A program made the translations under genes and the position numbers. A DNA stretch of 40,021 nt from an uncultured Butyricimonas sp. (GTDB lineage Bacteria; Bacteroidota; Bacteroidia; Bacteroidales; Marinifilaceae), in assembly GCA_944320555.1 (NCBI GenBank), contig CALUHX010000023.1:1-40021 (forward strand). The letters run 5' to 3'. Positions 16,233 to 24,101 of the stretch are shown piece by piece. The notes under the pieces are model-generated. The model made no database searches and was not told where the DNA came from. It saw only the letters and a list, made by a program, of their open reading frames with translations. Within the stretch, counting starts at the first letter, position 1. Each line of letters starts with the position of its first letter.

Positions 16233-17519
16233 TCATGCCTTCTGGTATCCCGCCTCGGAAAGGGCAAGCATGATTGCGTCCACGGCTCCTTCTATTCCCA
16301 AAGAAGAGCTGTCCACGACCAAATCATAATGGGAAGGGTCGTTCCATTTTCCACCCGTGTAATAATTGTAATGATTGGCCCTCAACGCGTTGATTCTGTC
16401 GATTTCCCGTCCGGCCTCTTCCCGGGAAATCCCCAGCTCGCAAGCCACCCGGCCGCGGGCGAAGTCGCCATCGGCGCGGACAAACACGCGCAGGCAGCCG
16501 GGGCGGTCTTTCAAAATAGCGTCGGCGCAACGCCCGACAATGACACAATGGCCCTCGCCGGCGGCCTGGCGCACGATTTTGCTCTGTGCCACAAAAAGAC
16601 GGTCGTCCGGCGACAAACTCTCGTCCACCGGCATAATGTTGTCCATCGTGACGTATTTCCACACCTTTTGGGAGGCGGTCATCCGCTGGTCGTGCCGCTC
16701 GACATAGCGGGTGGACAGCCCGCTACGCTCGACCGTCAGGTTAATCAACTGGCGGTCGTAGAATTTCCAGCCCAAACGCTTCGCCAGCTTCTCCCCAATC
16801 TCATGGCCGCCACTGCCGAACTCCCGGGCTATCGTGACCACCGTGTACTCCTCCCGCCACTCGGCGGCCTGTCGGCGACGGCCGAGCCAACGGGACAATC
16901 CGCCCACGCGCGACTGCGCCTTGCCGACAAAAAAGCCGACAAGAAGGGCCGAAACGACCGTTCCCTCGCGAACTCCCCGGATTTCCCCGAACAAGACGAG
17001 CGAGAACACAAGGCTTATGGCCAAAAGCGTGCAGTCGAAAACCACCTTCACCTTCCCGAAAGGCTTGCCCAGACGCTTCGAGATGACAAGCATCAACCCC
17101 TCGCCGGCGCAGAAAATAAGCTTGGGCAACACCTGCAGGGTTATGCCCGCCGCCACGACGGCGGAACCCAAAACGACGAAGAACAGCCTCGCCGCATAGC
17201 TCTCCGGCTCGCACCACCCAGTGAGCCACACCGCCAAGTCTATGAAAAAGCCAAAAACAAACCCTACCCCCACCTGCAAAAACTGCACCGCGGGAAAGTC
17301 TTTCCGCAAGATGGCCAATTGCAACAACACAAAAACAACGTGCATGGCGATGGTGAACTGCCCGACGGTGGGCCGCAATCCCAGACTCAACACATAAGGC
17401 GGGCAGGAAATGGGCGTGATTCCCAAATCGGCGTGAAGGGTGAACGCTATCCCCAGCGCCATGACAAACAACCCCGTGACAAAGACCGCGCAACGTTCCA
17501 CGAACTCTCTCGCTTTCAT
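16233..17519 (-). CDS. YczE-like membrane domain fused to cytidylate-kinase-like domain
   Basis: A 428-residue fusion. Residues 1-205 form a membrane domain with about five hydrophobic helices and the ALGIAFTLHADLGITPIS motif typical of YczE/YitT-type (DUF6198-like) proteins. Residues 224-428 match the cytidylate-kinase-like family (Cytidylate_kin2): YTVVTIAREFGSGGHEIG (225-242), WKFYDRQLI (251-259) and CVIVGRCADAIL (325-336). The phosphate loop is Gly-Ser-Gly-Gly without the usual Lys-Ser/Thr, as in that family. The nucleotide substrate and the role of the membrane part are unknown; a transported nucleoside phosphorylated on entry is one idea. The ATG at 17519 is chosen over the start 17 codons upstream because AAAGGAGAT lies just before it. 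yraN lies 90 bases upstream on the same strand. Confidence 0.85.
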   Translation of the reverse strand: MKAREFVERCAVFVTGLFVMALGIAFTLHADLGITPISCPPYVLSLGLRPTVGQFTIAMHVVFVLLQLAILRKDFPAVQFLQVGVGFVFGFFIDLAVWLTGWCEPESYAARLFFVVLGSAVVAAGITLQVLPKLIFCAGEGLMLVISKRLGKPFGKVKVVFDCTLLAISLVFSLVLFGEIRGVREGTVVSALLVGFFVGKAQSRVGGLSRWLGRRRQAAEWREEYTVVTIAREFGSGGHEIGEKLAKRLGWKFYDRQLINLTVERSGLSTRYVERHDQRMTASQKVWKYVTMDNIMPVDESLSPDDRLFVAQSKIVRQAAGEGHCVIVGRCADAILKDRPGCLRVFVRADGDFARGRVACELGISREEAGREIDRINALRANHYNYYTGGKWNDPSHYDLVVDSSSLGIEGAVDAIMLALSEAGYQKA

Positions 17520-17609
17520 TCTATCTCCTTTCTTTAAGCGACCGCGAAGGTACGAAATAATATCCAACATTATACTTCCCCTGCGGCATCGCCCCGCCTG
17601 TTTTCCCCG

Positions 17610-17960
17610 TCAAAACAAATCGATTATTTCCGGATAATAGTCGATGCGCCGCTCCGGCCCGGAGACGACCACGAGGTCAAAGCGCAACTCCCGGTCGAGG
17701 CCTCGGCTGGCCAGGAACGCCGCCCCGGCCGCCAACAAATTGCGCCGCTTGCGCCAATCCAGCAACTCCTCCGGCCGCTCCTCGGAAGCCGAGCGGGTCT
17801 TCACCTCCACCACGACCACCACCCCTCCGTCCATGCAGACGAAATCCAACTCCAGCCTCCCGGTCCTCCAATTCCGCTCCAAAATGACAAAACCCCGCTC
17901 CCGCAGGTAGCAAGCCACCTGGTCCTCCCCGTGCCTTCCCAAATCGTTGTGTCGAGCCAT
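17610..17960 (-). CDS. YraN/UPF0102 endonuclease-like protein
   Basis: A 116-residue protein of the YraN (UPF0102) family, which has a Holliday-junction-resolvase/restriction-like fold and no settled function. Family motifs are present: GRHGEDQVACYLRERGF near the N-terminus, then ERNWRTGRLELDFVCMDGG and VVVVEVKTRS. These provide Glu, Asp and the Glu-x-Lys of a PD-(D/E)XK centre. The ATG at 17960 is chosen because GGGAGG lies about six bases upstream and the protein then has the family's usual length; an open extension upstream is low-complexity. It may be cotranscribed with the kinase-fusion gene 90 bases downstream. Confidence 0.92.
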   Translation of the reverse strand: MARHNDLGRHGEDQVACYLRERGFVILERNWRTGRLELDFVCMDGGVVVVVEVKTRSASEERPEELLDWRKRRNLLAAGAAFLASRGLDRELRFDLVVVSGPERRIDYYPEIIDLF

Positions 17961-18190
17961 AAACGCCTCCCATGTGTATTTCCCGGCAAGTGTACGCAAT
18001 TTTCCACAAATCCGCAACAAAAAAGCGGAGCGGAACGCGAAATTTCCCACCCCTTCCCGCCCGCCGCGACGCCTCACTCCCCCCGGCGGAAAGCGTTCCG
18101 GCAACCGCCCGCAAAGGCTCCCGCGCTCCTCCCGAAAGCCTCCCCCGGGGGCAAGTTGTTTATTTCGAGAACAGTTTCCCGGAACAAGGT

Positions 18191-18221
18191 TTTGGATTTT
18201 GACGCAAATTCCTTACCTTTG
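18191..18221 (+). promoter_or_regulatory. Promoter of the glycogen-synthase-like/glmS pair
   Basis: TTTG (18191-18194), 19 bases, then TACCTTTG (18214-18221): a full Bacteroidota consensus, 28 bases before the ATG at 18249. Confidence 0.8.
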
Positions 18222-18248
18222 TATGGTTTTTTGGGAAAAGTAGTAGTT

Positions 18249-19055
18249 ATGGCTAGAAAAAGAGTTTTATTCATATCCCAGGAGATAGTGCCGTATCTTC
18301 CGGAATCGGAGATGGCGCACATCGGCAGGTATTTGCCCCAAGGGATTCAAGAGAGAGGAAAGGAAATCAGAACATTTATGCCCCGTTACGGGAACATCAA
18401 CGAAAGACGCAACCAACTGCACGAGGTAATCCGCCTTTCGGGAATGAATTTGATAATCAACGACGCCGACCACCCGCTAATCATCAAGGTGGCCTCCATC
18501 CAATCCGCCCGGATGCAAGTGTACTTCATCGACAACGAGGATTACTTCCAACGCAAACACGTGCTCTACGACGGGGACGGCTCATTCTTCAACGACAACG
18601 ACGAGCGCTCCATCTTCTTCGTGCGGGGCGTGTTCGAGACCGTCCGCAAGCTGAGATGGGCGCCGGACCTGATTTACTGCCAGGGCTGGTTCTCGGCGCT
18701 CGCGCCCCTTTACCTGAAAAAAGAATATTACGACGATCCCGTGTTCTCGAAGGCCAAAGTGGTCTACTCCACCTACAACGACAAATTCGAGGGACAGCTG
18801 GACAAAAACTTCGCCACCAAGGCCATAACAGAGGGCGTCACCCGCAAAGACGTGGCCGTGCTGAAAGAACCCACGCACACGAACATCAACAAGCTGGCGT
18901 TCCAATTCGCCGACGGAATCATTTTCAACCACAAGGACGTGGACGACGAGCTCCGTTCTTTCGCCGCCGACTTGAAGAAACCGACGCTGGAATACCCGGG
19001 CGACGACACATACATCGACGCCTACTCCGATTTCTTCGACAAAATCATAGGATAA
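18249..19055 (+). CDS. Short glycogen/starch-synthase-like protein (GT5 N-domain only)
   Basis: A 268-residue protein matching the N-terminal Rossmann domain of glycogen/starch synthases (Glyco_transf_5). The N-terminus RVLFISQEIVPYLPESEMA corresponds to the ADP-glucose-binding start of the family, but Lys-x-Gly-Gly is replaced by Pro-Glu-Ser-Glu. The C-terminal GT1 half, needed for normal synthase activity (usual length about 480), is missing and no second gene supplies it. Short proteins of this kind are conserved in Bacteroidales, so this is a distinct family and not a broken gene. Catalytic activity is doubtful. A good promoter lies upstream, and glmS follows after 74 bases, suggesting a link to hexosamine or polysaccharide supply. 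Confidence 0.85.
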   Translation: MARKRVLFISQEIVPYLPESEMAHIGRYLPQGIQERGKEIRTFMPRYGNINERRNQLHEVIRLSGMNLIINDADHPLIIKVASIQSARMQVYFIDNEDYFQRKHVLYDGDGSFFNDNDERSIFFVRGVFETVRKLRWAPDLIYCQGWFSALAPLYLKKEYYDDPVFSKAKVVYSTYNDKFEGQLDKNFATKAITEGVTRKDVAVLKEPTHTNINKLAFQFADGIIFNHKDVDDELRSFAADLKKPTLEYPGDDTYIDAYSDFFDKIIG

Positions 19056-19129
19056 ACAAAATCAAGCGGCATCCGGTTGCGGTGCCGCTCATTCATTAAT
19101 AAACACAAAATCATCAAAATCATTTACTT

Positions 19130-20968
19130 ATGTGTGGTATCGTAGGATATATCGGGCCAAAAGAAGCTTGTCCGATTTTAATCAACGGCCTGAAACGCCT
19201 GGAATACAGGGGATATGACTCGGCCGGAGTGGCCCTCTTGCACGAGGGCGAGATCGACGTGTACAAATGCAAGGGAAGAGTGGTCGACCTCGAGCAACAC
19301 CTCGAGGCGCACGACACCCGGGCGAACGTCGGCATGGGGCACACCCGCTGGGCCACCCACGGCGAGCCCAACGACACGAACGCCCATCCCCACGTGTCGA
19401 TGAACGGACTCTTCGCCATCGTGCACAACGGCATCATCGAAAACCACGCCCTGCTGAAAGAAAAACTGCAGGCGCGCGGCTACTCCTTCCGGAGCGAGAC
19501 GGACACCGAGGTGCTCGCCAACCTCATCGAGTACATCTACCTCAAAGGCAAAATCGACGCCGAAATGGCCGTGCGCCTCGCGCTGACCAAAGTGGTAGGA
19601 GCCTACGGCCTCGTCATCATGTGCAAGAACGAGCCGGACAAACTCATCGTGGCCCGCAAGGGCAGCCCTCTCGTCATCGGCGTGGGCCAGGGCGAATACT
19701 TCGTGGCCTCCGACGCCACCCCCATCGTCGAGTACACCAAAAACGTCATCTACCTCAACGACGACGACGTGGCCATCCTCAAGCGCGACGAGATGATACT
19801 CAAAACCGTCAAGAACACCCCCGTCTCGCTCAGCATCCACCAGGTGGACATCGACATCAACAAAATCGAGAAGGGCGGATTCCCCCACTTCATGCTGAAA
19901 GAGATATTCGAGCAGGTGAACTCCATATATGACACCATCCGCGGACGCGTGAACGTCGAGGCCTCCGAGATACACCTCGGCGGCATAGCCGAAATCGTCC
20001 CGCGCATGATCAACGCCCGCCGCGTCATCATCATCGGCTGCGGCACCTCGTGGCACGCGGGACTCGTCGGCGAGCACATGATCGAAAGCCTCGCCCGCAT
20101 CCCCGTCGAGGTCGAGTACGCCTCCGAATTCCGCTACCGCAACCCCATCATCTTCGAGGACGACATCGTCATCGCCATCTCGCAGAGCGGCGAGACGGCC
20201 GACACCCTCGCCGCCATCAAATACGCCAAGGCGCACGGGGCCACAGTGCTCGGCATCTGCAACGTCGTCGGCTCCAGCATCGCCCGCGAGACGGAGGCCG
20301 GAGTCTATACCCACGCCGGGCCCGAAATCGGCGTCGCCTCCACCAAGGCCTTCACCGCCCAAATATCCGTCCTCATCATGATGGCCCTCCAGCTCGGCCA
20401 CAAAAAAGGCACCCTCCCCGAGGAGCTCTACCAAAAGTACATCAACGAGCTCTACAACCTGCCGGACAAGGTGAAGGCCATCCTCGAGAAGAACAACGAC
20501 ATCAAGGAAATCGCCGCCACCTACAAGGATGCCTCCAACGCCATCTACCTCGGCCGCGGATGCCAGTACCCCGTGGCCCTCGAGGGCGCGCTGAAGCTGA
20601 AGGAAATCTCCTACATCCACGCCGAGGGATACCCCGCCGCCGAGATGAAGCACGGGCCCATCGCCCTCATCGACGAGCACATGCCCGTCTTCGCCATCGC
20701 CACGAAAGACACCTATTACGACAAAATCGTCTCCAACATCAAGGAGGTGCAGGCCCGCAAGGGACACGTCATCGCCCTCGTGAATCCCAACGACACGCTC
20801 GTCAACAAACTCGCCGAGCACCTCATCGAGATTCCCGAGACGCTGGAGTTCCTCTCCCCCGTTCTCAACGTCATTCCCCTGCAGCTCATCGCCTATCACA
20901 TCGCCGTGATGCGGGGCTGCGACGTCGACATGCCGCGCAACCTCGCCAAATCCGTCACCGTCGAGTGA
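19130..20968 (+). CDS. glmS: Glutamine-fructose-6-phosphate aminotransferase (isomerizing)
   Basis: A 612-residue enzyme that makes glucosamine-6-phosphate from fructose-6-phosphate and glutamine, the first step towards UDP-GlcNAc for peptidoglycan and LPS. Cys2 (MCGIVGYIG) is the glutaminase nucleophile after removal of Met. The N-terminal Ntn glutaminase domain covers about 2-220, with GHTRWATHG in the substrate loop. Two SIS sugar-isomerase domains follow (about 285-425 and 455-600), with the CGTSWHAG and SQSGETADT motifs. The C-terminus PRNLAKSVTVE is the conserved ending. Codon choice is strongly biased to C-ending codons, fitting high expression. No glmS riboswitch is apparent in the 74-base leader. 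An intrinsic terminator follows. Confidence 0.98.
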   Translation: MCGIVGYIGPKEACPILINGLKRLEYRGYDSAGVALLHEGEIDVYKCKGRVVDLEQHLEAHDTRANVGMGHTRWATHGEPNDTNAHPHVSMNGLFAIVHNGIIENHALLKEKLQARGYSFRSETDTEVLANLIEYIYLKGKIDAEMAVRLALTKVVGAYGLVIMCKNEPDKLIVARKGSPLVIGVGQGEYFVASDATPIVEYTKNVIYLNDDDVAILKRDEMILKTVKNTPVSLSIHQVDIDINKIEKGGFPHFMLKEIFEQVNSIYDTIRGRVNVEASEIHLGGIAEIVPRMINARRVIIIGCGTSWHAGLVGEHMIESLARIPVEVEYASEFRYRNPIIFEDDIVIAISQSGETADTLAAIKYAKAHGATVLGICNVVGSSIARETEAGVYTHAGPEIGVASTKAFTAQISVLIMMALQLGHKKGTLPEELYQKYINELYNLPDKVKAILEKNNDIKEIAATYKDASNAIYLGRGCQYPVALEGALKLKEISYIHAEGYPAAEMKHGPIALIDEHMPVFAIATKDTYYDKIVSNIKEVQARKGHVIALVNPNDTLVNKLAEHLIEIPETLEFLSPVLNVIPLQLIAYHIAVMRGCDVDMPRNLAKSVTVE

Positions 20969-20984
20969 CCGGCCGCGGCCGCAA

Positions 20985-21025
20985 GGAAAAGGAGGCCCGT
21001 CCCCGTGCGGGTCTCCTTTTCTTTT
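20985..21025 (+). terminator. Intrinsic terminator of glmS
   Basis: GAAAAGGAG then CCCG (20986-20999) pairs with CGGG then CTCCTTTTC (21008-21021), with one internal mismatch and an 8-base loop, followed by TTTT. It begins 17 bases after the stop codon. Confidence 0.88.
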
Positions 21026-21361
21026 GGAGTCTCCTTTATTTCCTCTCAATTCCCAACCAATTCTCGAATTCGGCTTGTTTCTCGTCGTCCATCATCACGT
21101 GGCTTTTCCAGCGGTCAAGCGGTAAGTTGGCGGCTCTTTGATGGCAGACAACACCTGTTCATCTCTTGGTTTCCTCTTGGTTTTCTCTTGGTTTTCCAAG
21201 TGATGAAGTGAGGAACACCAGTATTCAAGCGACGCCCTTCCGCCACCTGCGAGCCGTCGAAGCCCTGCCGAAAAGCCGCCGGGGAAGCGGCGAACGGGCA
21301 CGAGAAAAGGCGCGCCTTCGCAGGGACACGCCTTTCGCTCGCTTACCTATGTCGATGGGAG

Positions 21362-21394
21362 AACGGGGAAGACGGACTTCCGCTGCTCCCCGTT
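21362..21394 (-). terminator. Branched hairpin after the cupin-CMD gene
   Basis: AACGGGG (21362-21368) pairs with CCCCGTT (21388-21394), enclosing an inner CGGA/TCCG stem (21373-21376, 21379-21382). It begins six bases beyond the minus-strand stop codon. No good U-tract follows, so the role is tentative. Confidence 0.5.
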
Positions 21395-21400
21395 TGCCGC

Positions 21401-22678
21401 TTATTTATCCTCGGGGAGCACCTCGTTGAGGCACGAGATGGCGTTCAGCGTGCGGGGATAGCCGATGTAAGGGAGCAACTGCGTGACGACGGCCAGCAGG
21501 GTCTCCTTGCCGTTGCCCACGTTCACGTTGCCGGCGATGTGGCCCTTCACTTGCGGCTCGCATCCGCCGAGGGAGACGAGGATGGAGAAGGTCAGCAGCT
21601 CGCGGGTCTTCTCGTCGAAGACGGGGCGGGTTTGGTAGTCGCCGAAGCAATTGGCCGACAGGTAACGCTGAATGTGAATCTGGTTGGCCGGGGCGTTCTT
21701 GTACATGGCGTCGATATTCGCGTCGCCGAACATGGACTTCTGCAAGGCCAGGCCTTTCTCCATGCGGGTCTCCGGGGTGACGGCGGCCTGCGGCTCAAGG
21801 GGCAGAGCCACACCCCGGGCGGCGAGGAACTCGTTGACCAGCGGCAGCAGGTCGCGCACGCGGGCCATGCCGACGTAGGGCACGGCGTGGTAAAGCACTT
21901 CCTTGATTTCGGCGGGAGTGAGGCCCACGGCCACGGCGGCGTCGAGCAGACGGCGGAGCATGGCGGGGGTGTTCTGGGCGACGGCGGAGGCCATCGTCAC
22001 AAGGACGCGGGAGCGGGCGTCAAGGTCGCCGTATTGCTGCGTCTCGCCGAAAGCGAAGTTGCCGAAGACGGCCGCCAGCTCCGGGTCGGTCTCCTCCAGA
22101 CGGTCGCCGTCGGCCGGATACCATTGCGAGCGGACGCGGGAAGCCTCTGCCGAAAGCTCGCCGGCGCAGGTGGTCGCCGCGGCATACTCCTCGTCGTTCA
22201 CCGGCTCGAGCCAAGTGGTCTTGCTCGTCTGGGGGTTGGTGGAGATGGCGAGGTGCGAGAACCAGCTGTCGGGAGCCGCCCCGTGCCAGTGCACCACGTC
22301 CGGAGCGATTTCAACGACGTCGCCCGGGAGAAGCAACCGGGCAGGCTTTCCCTTCTCTTGATAATATCCCCGGCCTCCCACGGCGATGAGCAACTGTCCG
22401 CCGGTGTGGCTGTGCCAGTTGTTGCGGCAGGCCGGCTCGAAGGTGACGTTGGACACCGGACAATTCAAAGCCCCGTTGCTCGTGAGCGGTGCGAGGTACG
22501 ACTGTCCTATGAAATAGCGGGCGAAGCCCGTGTTCGGCTCCCCTATCGGGAAGTCGCTCAAATGTTGCGGAATTTCTTTCTTTTCCATATTTTGCGCGTT
22601 TAATTGGTTTCCCATCGGCGACAACGCCAGCAGCAACGCCGCCGCCCATACATGTTTTTTTGTTCCCATAGATACCAT
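21401..22678 (-). CDS. Exported cupin plus double carboxymuconolactone decarboxylase-like protein
   Basis: A 425-residue exported protein with signal peptide (1-29, ending in LNAQ). A cupin domain (about 60-145) has likely metal ligands His89, His91, Gln95 and His130 (NNWHSHTGGQ, then DVVHWHG). Two carboxymuconolactone decarboxylase-type (CMD/AhpD-like) domains follow, about 205-285 and 315-405. Only the second keeps the Cys and His of the AhpD-type active site (GGCEPQVKGHIAG); the first has no Cys in that position. Some peroxiredoxin-like or lactone-related activity is possible, but the substrate is unknown and its export to the periplasm is noteworthy. ATG codons at 22678 and 22669 are both feasible. 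A -7 element lies at 22716-22723. Confidence 0.88.
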   Translation of the reverse strand: MVSMGTKKHVWAAALLLALSPMGNQLNAQNMEKKEIPQHLSDFPIGEPNTGFARYFIGQSYLAPLTSNGALNCPVSNVTFEPACRNNWHSHTGGQLLIAVGGRGYYQEKGKPARLLLPGDVVEIAPDVVHWHGAAPDSWFSHLAISTNPQTSKTTWLEPVNDEEYAAATTCAGELSAEASRVRSQWYPADGDRLEETDPELAAVFGNFAFGETQQYGDLDARSRVLVTMASAVAQNTPAMLRRLLDAAVAVGLTPAEIKEVLYHAVPYVGMARVRDLLPLVNEFLAARGVALPLEPQAAVTPETRMEKGLALQKSMFGDANIDAMYKNAPANQIHIQRYLSANCFGDYQTRPVFDEKTRELLTFSILVSLGGCEPQVKGHIAGNVNVGNGKETLLAVVTQLLPYIGYPRTLNAISCLNEVLPEDK

Positions 22679-22715
22679 TTTTATTATATGACATGTTCAT
22701 TTATGTTCTGCATTG

Positions 22716-22723
22716 CAAAGGTA
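22716..22723 (-). promoter_or_regulatory. Putative -7 element for the cupin-CMD gene
   Basis: The minus strand reads TACCTTTG, a full match to TAnnTTTG, 37 bases before the start at 22678. No clear -33 TTTG is seen. Confidence 0.55.
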
Positions 22724-22793
22724 GGGAAGGGAGGGATCTCCCCCCGTATACGGATTACCGAATTTTCTACCCGTTTTACGGTGAAGCCTCTCT

Positions 22794-22824
22794 CTTGCTT
22801 TTTCAAAAAAAGTCGCTATCTTTG
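22794..22824 (+). promoter_or_regulatory. Promoter of the Rpn-family gene
   Basis: CTTG (22794-22797), 19 bases, then TATCTTTG (22817-22824), 30 bases before the ATG at 22855. Confidence 0.75.
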
Positions 22825-22854
22825 TTTTCGGCAAACAAGACAAAAACAAAAGTC

Positions 22855-23778
22855 ATGGCATACGACGGCGACAATCTGATACGTTTCGACTGGGCGATGA
22901 AGCGCCTGCTGCGCCAGAAAGCGAATTTCGTGGTGCTGGAAAGTTTTTTGAGCGAGCTGTTCGGCGAGCGGGTGAAAATCAAAAACATCCTGGAAAGTGA
23001 GGGAAACAAGGAGAGCGAGGACGACAAGTTCAACCGCGTCGACCTGTTCGCCGAGAACGACAAAGGGGAGCTCTTGCTCGTGGAGGTGCAGAACACGAGC
23101 GAGCTGTACTATTTCCAAAGGATGCTGTACGGCACGTCGAAGGCGATAACGGAATACATCTACGAGGGGGACAAGTACTCGGCGGTGCGGAAGGTCTACT
23201 CGGTGAACATCGTGTATTTCGACCTGGGACAGGGGAACGACTACATCTACCACGGAAAGTCCGTGTTCACCGGCGTCCACACGGGCGACACGCTCCGATT
23301 GTCGGTAAAGCAGCGGGACACCTTCGTGAAGGAGGAGGCGGGCGACTTGTTCCCGGAATACTACATCCTCCGGGTGGACGAGTTCAACCGCCACGCAGTG
23401 ACGCCGCTGGACGAGTGGGTGCGCTTCCTGAAGTCGGGAACGATTGACGAGGGAACGCAGGTCGAGGGATTGAAGGTGGCGAAGAAGGTGTTGCGCGTGT
23501 CCGGACTCTCGAGGGAGGAACGCCGCGCCTACGACCGCCATGTGGATGCGGTGCGGGTGCAGTGGGACGTGCTGAACACGGCGAGGGAGGAAGGTTTGGA
23601 CGAGGGAAGAGCGGAAGGAAGGGCAGAAGGAAGGGCAGAGGGTTTGGCGGAAGGATTGGCGGAAGGAGAAGCGAAGGAAAAACGCCGCATAGCCCTGAAC
23701 CTGAAGCGACAGGGTTTGCCTGTTGACATCATCGCAGGCAGCACAGGACTTCCCGCTGAGGAAATCGAAAAACTGTGA
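22855..23778 (+). CDS. Rpn-family recombination-promoting nuclease / PD-(D/E)XK transposase-like
   Basis: A 307-residue protein of the Rpn/PDDEXK transposase-like family. The N-terminus (NLIRFDWAMKRLLRQKANF) is characteristic. The nuclease centre is visible as Asp63 (NRVDLFAEND) and Glu77-x-Gln79 (LLLVEVQN). Family members cut DNA and promote RecA-independent recombination in E. coli; they are usually stand-alone and multi-copy, and no terminal inverted repeats mark a transposon here. The C-terminal part (about 243-275) is a repetitive Glu-Gly-Arg-Ala/Glu-Gly-Leu-Ala run, then a basic helical tail. The ATG at 22855 is chosen because a consensus promoter lies just before it; an open frame upstream would overlap that promoter. 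Confidence 0.92.
   Translation: MAYDGDNLIRFDWAMKRLLRQKANFVVLESFLSELFGERVKIKNILESEGNKESEDDKFNRVDLFAENDKGELLLVEVQNTSELYYFQRMLYGTSKAITEYIYEGDKYSAVRKVYSVNIVYFDLGQGNDYIYHGKSVFTGVHTGDTLRLSVKQRDTFVKEEAGDLFPEYYILRVDEFNRHAVTPLDEWVRFLKSGTIDEGTQVEGLKVAKKVLRVSGLSREERRAYDRHVDAVRVQWDVLNTAREEGLDEGRAEGRAEGRAEGLAEGLAEGEAKEKRRIALNLKRQGLPVDIIAGSTGLPAEEIEKL
23590..23670 (+). repeat. In-frame short tandem repeat in the Rpn gene
   Basis: About six degenerate 12-base units (GAAGGAAGGGCA-like, then GAAGGATTGGCG-like) encode Ala-Glu-Gly-Arg and Ala-Glu-Gly-Leu repeats. Such tracts are prone to length change by slippage, always in steps that keep frame. Confidence 0.75.
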
Positions 23779-24101
23779 GCAGGAAAAGCACACGACCAAG
23801 ACTTGCCACAAAACATTTGATGTGTTTCGAGACAAATGGTACTGCTCCTCCAGTCCGAGACTAACATGGAATTCCACTGGAAACGGAGACAATGGACATG
23901 TCCATCATCAAAGCAATCCGGCTCATATCTATGTGCCTGACGGCTATGCGCAGTATCCCGGCACGCAAGGAATTGGAAGATATGTGCGGCGAGGAGTCTT
24001 GCCCTAAGACCAAGCCGCACCCCCGCCGCCTGCCGGAAACGGGCGGGATAACCGCCGGATGACAGGGGCAGCGGGGGTACGGATGCCGCGCGCAGGGACG
24101 G
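23779..24101. other. Gap between the Rpn gene and galE
   Basis: This 323-base stretch between convergent genes contains only a weak candidate small gene (23892-24062). It also has a small GGCGG/CCGCC hairpin (24042-24056) that could end minus-strand galE transcription, although its U-tract is poor. Confidence 0.4.
23892..24062 (+). CDS. Possible small protein, unrecognised
   Basis: A 56-codon frame with ATGs at 23892 and 23898; GGAGA at 23885 suits the second one. The translation has a Cys-rich middle (Met-Cys-Gly-Glu-Glu-Ser-Cys) and a basic, proline-rich tail. It resembles no family I know, overlaps the presumed galE 3' end, and may be a chance frame or a remnant. Confidence 0.22.
   Translation: MDMSIIKAIRLISMCLTAMRSIPARKELEDMCGEESCPKTKPHPRRLPETGGITAG

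Larger units (their letters stand above)
20969..21400. other. Intergenic region between glmS and the cupin-CMD gene
   Basis: Convergent genes flank this 432-base gap. It holds the glmS terminator (20985-21025) and a hairpin serving the minus-strand gene (21362-21394). It also holds a short direct repeat based on CTCTTGGTTTTC (about 21154-21196). A minus-strand frame ending at 21036 with a plausible protein-like composition may be a gene relic. No intact gene is supported. Confidence 0.55.

Noticed and set aside
19056-19129. glmS ribozyme-riboswitch
   Set aside because: The 74-base leader lacks the conserved pairing and length of that ribozyme, and the class is not expected in this phylum.
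19178-21049. A long minus-strand open frame opposite glmS
   Set aside because: The translation is an Asp/Val/Gly/His mix without domain motifs, produced by the strong C-ending codon bias of glmS.
23599-23670. Short CRISPR-like array
   Set aside because: The units are coding, degenerate 12-mers without spacers; they encode a low-complexity linker.
22855-24062. A complete transposon around the Rpn-family gene
   Set aside because: No terminal inverted repeats or target duplications were seen; Rpn-type genes often stand alone.
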